DNA from: Chloroflexota bacterium
GTDB taxonomy: Bacteria; Chloroflexota; Chloroflexia; Thermomicrobiales; UBA6265
NCBI GenBank assembly: GCA_023389575.1
Contig: JAEWEG010000058.1
Coordinates: 42,786-106,785 of the forward strand
Reading direction: 5' to 3'
DNA: 64,000 nucleotides
Both the position numbers and the translations under genes were made by a program. Numbering within the stretch: the stretch's first letter is position 1; each line of letters begins with the position of its first letter. Positions 1 to 6,119 of the stretch are shown here, piece by piece. The notes beneath the pieces were generated by a model. The model was given only the letters and a program-made list of their open reading frames with translations. It ran no database searches and had not been told where the DNA came from.

Positions 1-344
1 GGGTCATCAAAGGCTTCATGATCCAGGGCGGGGATCCGACCGGAAGCGGCATGGGCGGGCCTGGCTACAAGTTCGCCGATGAAACCGTGAAGAAGGACTA
101 CGAGCCGGGCACGCTGGCCATGGCCAACGCCGGACCGAACACCAACGGCAGCCAGTTCTTCATCTGCCACGCCGACCTCAAGGGACGGCTGCCGAAGAAC
201 TACACGATCTTCGGCAAGGTGACGAAGGGCCAGGAGACGGTCGACGCCATCGCCAACGTGCAGGTGAAGATGAGCCCCAGCGGCGAGCCGTCCTCGCCGG
301 TCGAGCCGGTCGTGCTGCAGAAGGTCACCATCAACGAGGCCTAA
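1..344 (+). CDS. Peptidyl-prolyl cis-trans isomerase, cyclophilin type (3' part only)
   Basis: The gene enters from the left edge; the frame is already open at base 3 and reads VIKGFMIQGGDPTGSG, so the ATG at 18 is internal. This is the cyclophilin core: FMIQGGD, then GTLAMANAGPNTNGSQFFI with the GSQFFI substrate-site motif, and a final strand ending FGKVTKGQETVDAI. The family catalyses cis-trans isomerisation of X-Pro bonds in folding proteins. The catalytic Arg upstream of FMIQGGD and the N-terminus lie outside the window, so a signal peptide cannot be judged. About 112 residues are visible of a usual 150-200. A strong terminator follows the stop codon. Confidence 0.95.
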   Translation, partial: VIKGFMIQGGDPTGSGMGGPGYKFADETVKKDYEPGTLAMANAGPNTNGSQFFICHADLKGRLPKNYTIFGKVTKGQETVDAIANVQVKMSPSGEPSSPVEPVVLQKVTINEA

Positions 345-365
345 TACAGGGCGACACAAAGCAAG

Positions 366-403
366 AAACCCCGCTGGCGCTTCATTGGGCCAGCGGGGTT
401 TTT
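366..403 (+). terminator. Intrinsic terminator after the cyclophilin gene
   Basis: Inverted repeat AAACCCCGCTGGC / GCCAGCGGGGTTT with a 10-nt loop, ending in a T run (399-403). It lies 22 bases after the stop codon. The 5' A run means it could also act on the minus-strand genes that converge on it. Confidence 0.9.
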
Positions 404-428
404 CGCGTTCGCATTGACGTGATCGGGA

Positions 429-656
429 TCATGCGGCTTCGAGCAGCGGATCGGACGCTTCCTCATACTGGTGGAGGAGGTCGATCCAGAACGCTTCCCA
501 GGCGGTCACGTCCTCGCCGCGGGCGAGAGCCTGTTCGATGCGTTCATAACCATCGTTGAGGCGCTGCTCCAGGCTCCCGAGCCGGGTCGTCTCCCGTTCG
601 CGCCGGGTGGAGCGAGCGCGAACGACCCTGAAATCAGCGTTCGGGTTTCCGTCCAT
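429..656 (-). CDS. Small hypothetical protein, probably co-transcribed with the Rad52-like gene
   Basis: A 75-residue charged, helix-rich protein with no recognised domain. The start is supported by GGAGGG eight bases before the ATG. It begins 32 bases after the stop of the Rad52-like gene on the same strand and has no visible promoter of its own, so it is likely the second gene of that LexA-box-controlled transcript. The Arg/Glu-rich N-terminal half (VRARSTRRERETTR) and amphipathic C-terminal half suggest a small helical partner protein. No function can be assigned. Confidence 0.65.
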   Translation of the reverse strand: MDGNPNADFRVVRARSTRRERETTRLGSLEQRLNDGYERIEQALARGEDVTAWEAFWIDLLHQYEEASDPLLEAA

Positions 657-688
657 CAGTTATTCCCTCCAAACGCCTGGCCGCTGGC

Positions 689-1303
689 CTAGGCTGGCTG
701 CTTGGACCGCATCAGCTGGCGTTCCTTGAGCAGTTCGATCACCGTGGATGCATTCTTTCGCGAGATGGCGTCAATCGAGCCGCCGGTCTGTTCGCGGGCG
801 AGATCGTCGAGCGCCTTGCTGTTGAGCTTGAGGTCCCGTGCGAGCGCCTGGATCAGGCCACGCTGGCGATCGGTGGCGGCGAGATCCGCGCCGGCCTGCG
901 AGCGATCGAACTGACCCTCGGTCACATTCGTGGCCTTGAACTTCACGGGCGAGTCGACTACACGGCCATTAGCCGCACCGAAGTCGAAGTCAGTACAGAA
1001 CTGGGTGCCAAAGCCAAGCGCGGCGAGCGCGCGGCCAATGGCCTTCGTCTCGGCCTTTTCAAGGTAATCACCGAAGCCGCGAGCATCCTCGCTGCCCCAG
1101 CCAGTGGCGGAACCGCCGTCGGGAATGGAGACCATCGCCCGGAACACCGCTTCGTTGTCGTGGTGCGACACGAGTTCGGTTTCAATCACGGCATTCGGAT
1201 GCTCGTTGCGAAGCCAGACCAGGCGCCATTTGACTTCGAGGTATTCCTTGCCGCTTACCAGCGTAAGGTGTCGTGCGGGATCGAACTGGGTTGAAGCTGA
1301 CAT
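689..1303 (-). CDS. Rad52/DdrA-like single-strand annealing family protein (putative)
   Basis: A 204-residue protein starting MSASTQFDPARHL. The region around residues 15-110 has the pattern YLEVKWRLVWLRNEHP, then IETELV, then GFGDYLEKAETKAIGRALAALGFGTQF. The conserved AETKAIGRAL helix is typical of Rad52-superfamily annealing proteins (DdrA and phage Rad52-like proteins). Residues 145-204 form a separate helical tail (RQRGLIQALARDLKLNSKAL), similar to tails on phage recombination helpers. The ATG at 1303 is preferred over an in-frame start at 1444: it has AAGAAAGG upstream and lies downstream of a clear promoter. Expected role: annealing or protection of single-stranded DNA in repair. The family call is from pattern memory and not from a search. 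Confidence 0.65.
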   Translation of the reverse strand: MSASTQFDPARHLTLVSGKEYLEVKWRLVWLRNEHPNAVIETELVSHHDNEAVFRAMVSIPDGGSATGWGSEDARGFGDYLEKAETKAIGRALAALGFGTQFCTDFDFGAANGRVVDSPVKFKATNVTEGQFDRSQAGADLAATDRQRGLIQALARDLKLNSKALDDLAREQTGGSIDAISRKNASTVIELLKERQLMRSKQPA

Positions 1304-1320
1304 CGAAGAGCCTTTCTTGC

Positions 1321-1332
1321 GAACGTTTGTTC
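1321..1332. promoter_or_regulatory. LexA/SOS-type operator (GAAC-N4-GTTC)
   Basis: GAACGTTTGTTC is an exact match to the GAAC-N4-GTTC pattern bound by Gram-positive-type LexA (DinR). It sits 7 bp downstream of the -10 box of the Rad52-like gene, over the likely transcription start, where a bound repressor would block initiation. Confidence 0.7.
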
Positions 1333-1339
1333 TGAATTG

Positions 1340-1368
1340 ATTATAGAACACATGATCTACTCGCGCAA
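1340..1368 (-). promoter_or_regulatory. Sigma-70-type promoter of the Rad52-like gene
   Basis: On the minus strand: TTGCGC (1363-1368), a 17-bp spacer, and a perfect TATAAT (1340-1345). The predicted start near 1333 falls at the LexA-type box and leaves a leader of about 30 nt. Confidence 0.75.
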
Positions 1369-1449
1369 TACCCAATGTGACTCCTGGGAACAGGCTGGCT
1401 GACCTTCTCGGGAATGAATCAGCGCCCGACGTTGGGAAGGACATGCCAG

Positions 1450-1479
1450 TTCTGTACGATCGGTGTGGCGTGATAGACT
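1450..1479 (+). promoter_or_regulatory. Putative dnaN promoter
   Basis: An extended -10 (TGATAGACT, 1471-1479) with a weak -35 TTCTGT (1450-1455) 18 bp upstream. A start near 1486 would leave a 37-nt leader to the GTG at 1523. It diverges from the LexA-controlled promoter. Confidence 0.4.
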
Positions 1480-1522
1480 TCAGGTCGTTGTATGTATGGA
1501 ATTGCGTGAATGGGGTTGCCGG

Positions 1523-2665
1523 GTGAGGGTGTCGTGCCTTCAGGAAAATCTGCAGCGAGCACTGGGCCGGGTGGGACGAGCAGTGGCTTCCCGCACCTCG
1601 TTACCAGTGCTCAGCAATGTACTCATTTCCACCGACGAGGGGAGGTTGCGCATCGCCGCGACCAACCTCGAGATCGGTGTGACAACGTGGATCGACGCCG
1701 ACATCCAGGAAGAGGGCCGAATCACGATTGACGCTCGCCTTCTGGGTGAGTTCGTCAACACGTTGCCCGCGGGCGGCGTGGAACTGACGGTGGACCCCAA
1801 CCGGTTGTCGCTGACCGTGAAGGCGGGCCGGGACGAGGCTTCCATTAATGGAATAGACGCCGAGGACTTCCCGGTGATCCCTTCCATTAGTGATGAGGGC
1901 TTCGGGGTCGAGATTGGGGCGCAGACCCTGCGCGACCTGATCACGCTGGTGGAGTTCGCGGCGGCGAGTGATGACTCGCGTCCGGTGCTTGCCGGCGTCC
2001 TGACCCGCTTCGAGGGTGATGTTGTCACCCTGGCTGCGGCTGATGGCTTCCGCATGGCGGTGAACGAGGGACAGCTATCCGGCTCGGTCGACGAGCGGAC
2101 CGACCTTATCGTTCCCGCCCGCTCGTACCGCGAGCTGGCGCGCATCATTGGAGACACCGACGAGACGATTCGCCTGGCGGTAACGCCAAACCGGAGCCAG
2201 GTGATGGCGAGGGTTGGTGATACCGAGTGGGTGTCGCGATTGATCGACGGGACCTTCCCGGATGTACGCCAGATCGTGCCGAAGGACTTCACGACACGGG
2301 TGGATCTCAGTCGCGAGGTGCTGCTCAACGCCGTGCGGCGGGCGAGCTACTTTGCCCGGGACAACAACGACGTCATTCGCGTCGTGGTGAGCCCCGGCGA
2401 GGACGATCTGACGCCCGGCAACGTCGAGGTCTCGGCCAACGCGGCCGAGCGTGGCAACAGCCACAGCTTTGTCGACGCGAGCGTGACCGGTGGCGATGTG
2501 CAGATCGCGTTCAATAGCCGGTATCTGGCGGACGTGCTCGCCGTGCTCAAGCACGGTCAGGTGATGATGGGGCTCAACGGTCCAACCCAGGCTGGCATCA
2601 TTCGGCCGAGCGGCGGCGAGTCCTACACCCACGTGATCATGCCAATGGTCATCGGCGGCAACTAG
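1523..2665 (+). CDS. dnaN: DNA polymerase III subunit beta (sliding clamp)
   Basis: A 380-residue clamp starting VRVSCLQENLQRAL (GTG). It encircles DNA and tethers the polymerase. Three repeated clamp domains are visible; typical landmarks are RAVASRTSLPVLSNVLI near residues 18-34, LAAADGFRMAV in domain 2, and the C-terminus YTHVIMPMVI, which matches the conserved clamp ending. The GTG at 1523 is chosen because the family starts just before the VSCLQENL strand, the length then fits, and an extended -10 lies between this codon and the earlier in-frame ATG at 1463. recF follows 22 bases later. No dnaA or DnaA-box cluster is seen next to it, so this is not clearly the origin. Confidence 0.97.
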   Translation: MRVSCLQENLQRALGRVGRAVASRTSLPVLSNVLISTDEGRLRIAATNLEIGVTTWIDADIQEEGRITIDARLLGEFVNTLPAGGVELTVDPNRLSLTVKAGRDEASINGIDAEDFPVIPSISDEGFGVEIGAQTLRDLITLVEFAAASDDSRPVLAGVLTRFEGDVVTLAAADGFRMAVNEGQLSGSVDERTDLIVPARSYRELARIIGDTDETIRLAVTPNRSQVMARVGDTEWVSRLIDGTFPDVRQIVPKDFTTRVDLSREVLLNAVRRASYFARDNNDVIRVVVSPGEDDLTPGNVEVSANAAERGNSHSFVDASVTGGDVQIAFNSRYLADVLAVLKHGQVMMGLNGPTQAGIIRPSGGESYTHVIMPMVIGGN

Positions 2666-2687
2666 CGGCGGTGGGCGCAATCGTTTC

Positions 2688-3881
2688 ATGTACCTGAATC
2701 GACTGGTGCTGGACGAGTTTCGGACGTACCGGCACCTCGACCTCGAAATACCTCCGTCCGGCATGCGAATAATCGGCAGGAATGCCAGTGGCAAGACCAG
2801 CGTCCTTGAGGCGCTGGTCATGTTGTCGACCACGCGTTCATCCCGAGCCTCTACCGACCGGGACGTCGTGCGGTGGGAGAGTGGCGCCGAGTATGCCGTG
2901 AACCCTTACGCGCGGATGGAAGGGACGGTCGTCTCGCGGGAACGAACCCAGGAGGTAGGCATCAGCCTCGAACTCGATGCCGAAGGCGCCTCCGTGGTTC
3001 GCAAGCAGTTTCTCCTCTCCGGCGATTCCGTGCGGGCCCACGACCTGATTGGGGTGCTCAAGACGGTGCTCTTCTCGCCGGAGGATGTGCTGCTGGTTTC
3101 GGGGACGCCATCGGAGCGGCGGCGGCAGGTGGACATCCTGATCTCGCAGATCGACAGAAGCTATCTGGCGGCGCTCTCCCAGTACATGCGGGTGCTCCCG
3201 CAGCGGAACCAACTCCTCAAGCGATTCTCCAAGGAGCGACGGAGCGCGCGTGACATCTCGGCGATCACCGAGATCTCGTTCTGGGACGACGAATTGATCG
3301 CGAGTGGGTCACTGGTGATGGCGGCTCGCTGGCTGGCGGCGGCGCGTATCGCCGACATGGTCGCCGAGCGGTCGAAGGTGCTGGTGAGCGACGCCGCGAT
3401 CGGATTCGCCTACAACCCGCGGCTCGATCTCTCTGGAATCACGTCAGGCGACATATCGCAGGATCAATTGCGGCAGACGGTGGCCGGACTGTTTCACGAC
3501 GCGATCGAGGATGCCCGGTTCGACGAGTTCCGACGGGGCATGACGCTGGTTGGTCCGCATCGCGACGATTTCACCTTCCTGATCGAGGGGAGGTCACTGG
3601 CGTCGTTTGGCTCCAGGGGGCAGCAGCGACTTGGGGTGGTGGCATACCGGCTGGCGGAGATCGACATGCTCGAGCAGCGGTCAGGTGAACGGCCGGTTCT
3701 GCTGCTCGACGACGTATTGTCGGAACTCGATGAGGTGCACCGCGACAAGCTGATCGAGGAGATCGTGCGTTGCGAATGCCAATTGATGCTCACGTCGACC
3801 GAGGAGGGCATGCTTTCGCACCCCATGCTCGCCGGCCTGGAGTTGGCCGAAGCCTCGGGTGGCGGGATCGTCCGCCCGTAG
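2688..3881 (+). CDS. recF: DNA replication and repair protein RecF
   Basis: A 397-residue ABC/SMC-like ATPase that loads RecA at gaps together with RecO and RecR. Walker A is GRNASGKTS (residues 30-38). The signature region is FGSRGQQR and Walker B is VLLLDDVLSELD. RecF landmarks LFSPEDVLLVSGTPSERRR and GPHRDD are present. Length is slightly above the usual 360-380. It follows dnaN closely, the widespread dnaN-recF arrangement, and transcription ends at a strong hairpin 40 bases after the stop. The ribosome-binding site is weak, so translation may depend on coupling to dnaN. Confidence 0.97.
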   Translation: MYLNRLVLDEFRTYRHLDLEIPPSGMRIIGRNASGKTSVLEALVMLSTTRSSRASTDRDVVRWESGAEYAVNPYARMEGTVVSRERTQEVGISLELDAEGASVVRKQFLLSGDSVRAHDLIGVLKTVLFSPEDVLLVSGTPSERRRQVDILISQIDRSYLAALSQYMRVLPQRNQLLKRFSKERRSARDISAITEISFWDDELIASGSLVMAARWLAAARIADMVAERSKVLVSDAAIGFAYNPRLDLSGITSGDISQDQLRQTVAGLFHDAIEDARFDEFRRGMTLVGPHRDDFTFLIEGRSLASFGSRGQQRLGVVAYRLAEIDMLEQRSGERPVLLLDDVLSELDEVHRDKLIEEIVRCECQLMLTSTEEGMLSHPMLAGLELAEASGGGIVRP

Positions 3882-3921
3882 CTGGCCGTCCAGGTACCGC
3901 GACACTCCACAACGAACGCGC

Positions 3922-3962
3922 AAAAGCCCCGGATCGATGGTTTTCGATCCGGGGCTTTTCCT
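3922..3962. terminator. Bidirectional terminator between recF and tRNA-Gln
   Basis: Inverted repeat AAAAGCCCCGGATCG / CGATCCGGGGCTTTT with an 8-nt loop. A runs and T runs flank both sides, so it can stop recF on the plus strand and tRNA-Gln on the minus strand. Confidence 0.9.
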
Positions 3963-3966
3963 TGTT

Positions 3967-4040
3967 TGGCTGGGGTGCAGGGATTCGAACCCCGACTACC
4001 TGTTCCAGAGACAGGCGTCCTACCGTTAGACGACACCCCA
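3967..4040 (-). tRNA. tRNA-Gln (anticodon CUG)
   Basis: Read on the minus strand, the acceptor stem is TGGGGTG / CACCCCA, with discriminator G and an encoded CCA. The anticodon arm is CCTGT-CTCTGGA-ACAGG, giving anticodon CUG (reads CAG). The T arm contains GGTTCGAATCC. Length is 74 nt with CCA. Confidence 0.95.
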
Positions 4041-4053
4041 ACGCGCGGACGCT

Positions 4054-4083
4054 AGTCTAGCATTCCAAGGCGCGCCATTTCAA
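4054..4083 (-). promoter_or_regulatory. Putative promoter of tRNA-Gln
   Basis: On the minus strand: TTGAAA (4078-4083), an 18-bp spacer and TAGACT (4054-4059), placing the start a few bases before the tRNA 5' end. It lies in the gap downstream of folD, so the tRNA need not depend on read-through. Confidence 0.5.
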
Positions 4084-4147
4084 TGAAAATGCGGCAGGAT
4101 CCGTGCGAATCGCGATATCGGTATCTCAGTTAGCGAAATCGCGCGGC

Positions 4148-5095
4148 TCAGCTCGCTGCCTGAGCAGCCTCCGCGGCGCGCACCAGGGCCTCCGGCAATT
4201 CGAACAGTACGTCGTCGAGCGTGCCACGGCGAGCGGCGAATCCGGCGGCCAGGGTGTTGCGGGCGAGGACGAGCGCGGTGACGGGCCCCGTTCCGCCAGG
4301 GACAGGGGTAATCGCTCCGGCTCGGCCAATGAGTGCGTTGTAGTCGGTGTCGCCCACGATCTTCCCGTTGTCCGCGACGTTGACACCGAAGTCGATCACG
4401 ATCGCGCCTGGCGACACCATCTCCCTGGTCACGAGACCCGCGGAACCGGCCGCGACACAGATGACCTCGGCCCGCAAGGTTTCGGCGGCGAGATCCCTGG
4501 TGTGCCGGTGGCACAGGGTCACGGTCGCGTTCCTCTGGGTCAGCAAAGTGGCGAGCGGTCGCCCCACCACATTGCTGCGCCCGATCACCGTGATCCTGGC
4601 GCCATCCAGCTCGACGCCCGCATGGTCCAGGAGTTCGAGTCCACCGGCTGGGGTGGAGGGTCGGAGCGAGGGGAGTCCAAGGTGCAGACGTCCCGCGTTG
4701 GTCGGTGTGATGCCGTCGACGTCCTTGAGCGGCGAGAGGTGCTCAAGGATCAGTTGGGGATCGAGTTGGTCGGGCAGCGGCATCAGGACGAGGATGCCAG
4801 TGACGGACTGATCGGTGTTCAGACTCTCCACCGCTGACACGAAGTCGTCGGGTGTTGTTGTTGCGGGCAACTCAACATGACGATGCTCGATCTCGACCTT
4901 CCTGAACGTTCGATCGATAGAGGCGCGGTAGGCGAGAGCGGCGCCGTTGTTCCCCACGAGCAGGGACGCCAGGACCGGCGGTCGGCAACCGAGGTCGTGC
5001 AGGTGGACCTTGGCCGCGGCGATTTCAGCGCGGAGCGAGCGCGCCAGGCCCGCGCCCTTGAGAATCCGTGTCTCGACGGCATCCTTTGAAGTCAA
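4148..5095 (-). CDS. folD: FolD-like methylenetetrahydrofolate dehydrogenase with altered cyclohydrolase site
   Basis: A 315-residue FolD homologue. FolD interconverts methylene-, methenyl- and formyl-tetrahydrofolate in one-carbon metabolism. The NAD(P) site (GRSNVVGRP) and the TPVPGGTGPVT motif are intact, as is DVDG. The usual Y-x3-K catalytic pair reads YRASI (residues 56-60), so the Lys is Ile. The usual GILVQLPLP reads GILVLMPLP, so the Gln is Leu. The PCTP motif reads PSTP. The dehydrogenase fold is kept but the known cyclohydrolase residues are gone. The TTG at 5095 has GAAAGAG upstream and matches the family N-terminus; an in-frame GTG at 5164 would be almost leaderless, since TATAAT lies only 9 bases upstream of it. 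Confidence 0.85.
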   Translation of the reverse strand: MTSKDAVETRILKGAGLARSLRAEIAAAKVHLHDLGCRPPVLASLLVGNNGAALAYRASIDRTFRKVEIEHRHVELPATTTPDDFVSAVESLNTDQSVTGILVLMPLPDQLDPQLILEHLSPLKDVDGITPTNAGRLHLGLPSLRPSTPAGGLELLDHAGVELDGARITVIGRSNVVGRPLATLLTQRNATVTLCHRHTRDLAAETLRAEVICVAAGSAGLVTREMVSPGAIVIDFGVNVADNGKIVGDTDYNALIGRAGAITPVPGGTGPVTALVLARNTLAAGFAARRGTLDDVLFELPEALVRAAEAAQAAS

Positions 5096-5172
5096 TGGAA
5101 ACTCTTTCTGCCAGTTGATGAGGAGTCGGGCGTGGGGGTGGAATGGCCCGAGAATGGCCTCCACGCGATGTG

Positions 5173-5178
5173 ATTATA
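5173..5178 (-). promoter_or_regulatory. -10 box of the folD promoter
   Basis: A perfect TATAAT on the minus strand. No good -35 is visible at 16-18 bp. The predicted start near 5166 gives a leader of about 70 nt to the preferred TTG start of folD. Confidence 0.5.
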
Positions 5179-5341
5179 GCCTCTCGACCGACAGGGATAC
5201 CCCGATATCCCCACTAATCAGCGAGTAATGACAGTAAAACGACGGGCACTGACATCTCGTTTTGGATAACGCCAGTTGCTGGCGAAAGTGTTGTTACGAG
5301 CCCTTGCATCGCCACGATGTGTGGATTGTTCGTACAATCTG

Positions 5342-5370
5342 TTGACACGCTGGCAATCGAGCATTAGTAT
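5342..5370 (+). promoter_or_regulatory. Promoter of the XRE regulator gene
   Basis: A perfect TTGACA (5342-5347), a 17-bp spacer and TAGTAT (5365-5370). A start near 5377 leaves a leader of about 73 nt that holds a pair of direct repeats. Confidence 0.7.
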
Positions 5371-5411
5371 GGTGACATCAAGTCGCGGTGGCGTGACTGA
5401 ACGGCAAGTAG

Positions 5412-5431
5412 AGTTGTGCAGAAGTTGTGCA
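5412..5431. repeat. Two 9-bp direct repeats in the XRE gene leader
   Basis: AGTTGTGCA occurs at 5412-5420 and again at 5423-5431. The 11-bp period places both copies on the same face of the helix. The position, between promoter and start codon of a DNA-binding protein gene, suits an autoregulatory site. Confidence 0.5.
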
Positions 5432-5449
5432 AGGTCATTGGAGGCGGGG

Positions 5450-5869
5450 ATGTTTGTCAGGGCTGATTTCGGATTTGGTGTGACGCTGAAGCGATTCCGC
5501 GAGGCGCGGCGTGTTTCCCAGAGCAAGCTGGCCGAGCGCGCCGGTTTCGATCACTCGTATGTCAGCCGGTTGGAGAGTGGTGCCCGGACCCCGACTCGCG
5601 ACGCCGTGGAGCAGCTGGCGAAGGCGATGGACCTCGACCAGATCAACCGTGATGAGTTGCTGGCGTCGGCCGGCTTCCTTCCCGGAGAGGTTTCCAGCCT
5701 CCTTTCCGGAGAGCCGGAGATCACCGAGGTGCTTGGATTGCTGCAGAACAACCAGGTGCCCGAAGCGTACCGGGATTCCATGCGGCAGGTGCTGCGCCTG
5801 CTGGCCGAGCAGGCCCGGCACGTCATGCGAGGCGAGACTCCGGACCAGGGAACGGTGGTCGCGGCCTAG
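5450..5869 (+). CDS. XRE-family helix-turn-helix transcriptional regulator
   Basis: A 139-residue protein. Residues 9-65 form a lambda-repressor-like HTH: LKRFREARRVSQSKLAERAG, then FDHSYVSRLESGARTP with the recognition helix, then a fourth helix. The tail is helical, with no sensor or enzyme domain seen. The ATG at 5450 has GGAGG 7 bases upstream (GGAGGCGGGGATG) and lies downstream of a good promoter; earlier in-frame ATGs at 5276 and 5369 lie before or within that promoter. The gene stands alone between folD and dnaE, so the target is unknown, and autoregulation through the repeats in its leader is possible. Confidence 0.88.
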   Translation: MFVRADFGFGVTLKRFREARRVSQSKLAERAGFDHSYVSRLESGARTPTRDAVEQLAKAMDLDQINRDELLASAGFLPGEVSSLLSGEPEITEVLGLLQNNQVPEAYRDSMRQVLRLLAEQARHVMRGETPDQGTVVAA

Positions 5870-5963
5870 GATTTTGGCGGCTGTACGTTCATACTTGACT
5901 CGACACAAGGCCAGTCCCCGCCGGCCACGCGTCGACAGAGATGAACGACACCGCGCACGCACG

Positions 5964-5993
5964 CAAGCCCCGCTCCGATTGGTGTGGGGCTTG
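5964..5993 (+). terminator. Terminator between the XRE gene and dnaE
   Basis: Inverted repeat CAAGCCCC / GGGGCTTG with a 14-nt loop followed by GTTGCTT. A moderate intrinsic terminator 95 bases after the regulator stop codon. Confidence 0.6.
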
Positions 5994-6119
5994 GTTGCTT
6001 AAGGGACGCGCATCACGAGACCCGCCTCGGCGGAAGCTCGGACTCGGTGCGTTTGTCCCGCTCGCTGCTCTCCGATCCGTGACGAGTCCACGGTTAGCCA
6101 GGTTCCGGAGAAGGATCCC

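Noticed and set aside
1304..1522. Chromosome origin between the Rad52-like gene and dnaN
   Set aside because: No dnaA gene, no cluster of DnaA boxes and no AT-rich unwinding region are visible.
4901..4910. GAACGTTC inside folD as a second LexA site
   Set aside because: The half sites lack the 4-bp spacer required by GAAC-N4-GTTC.
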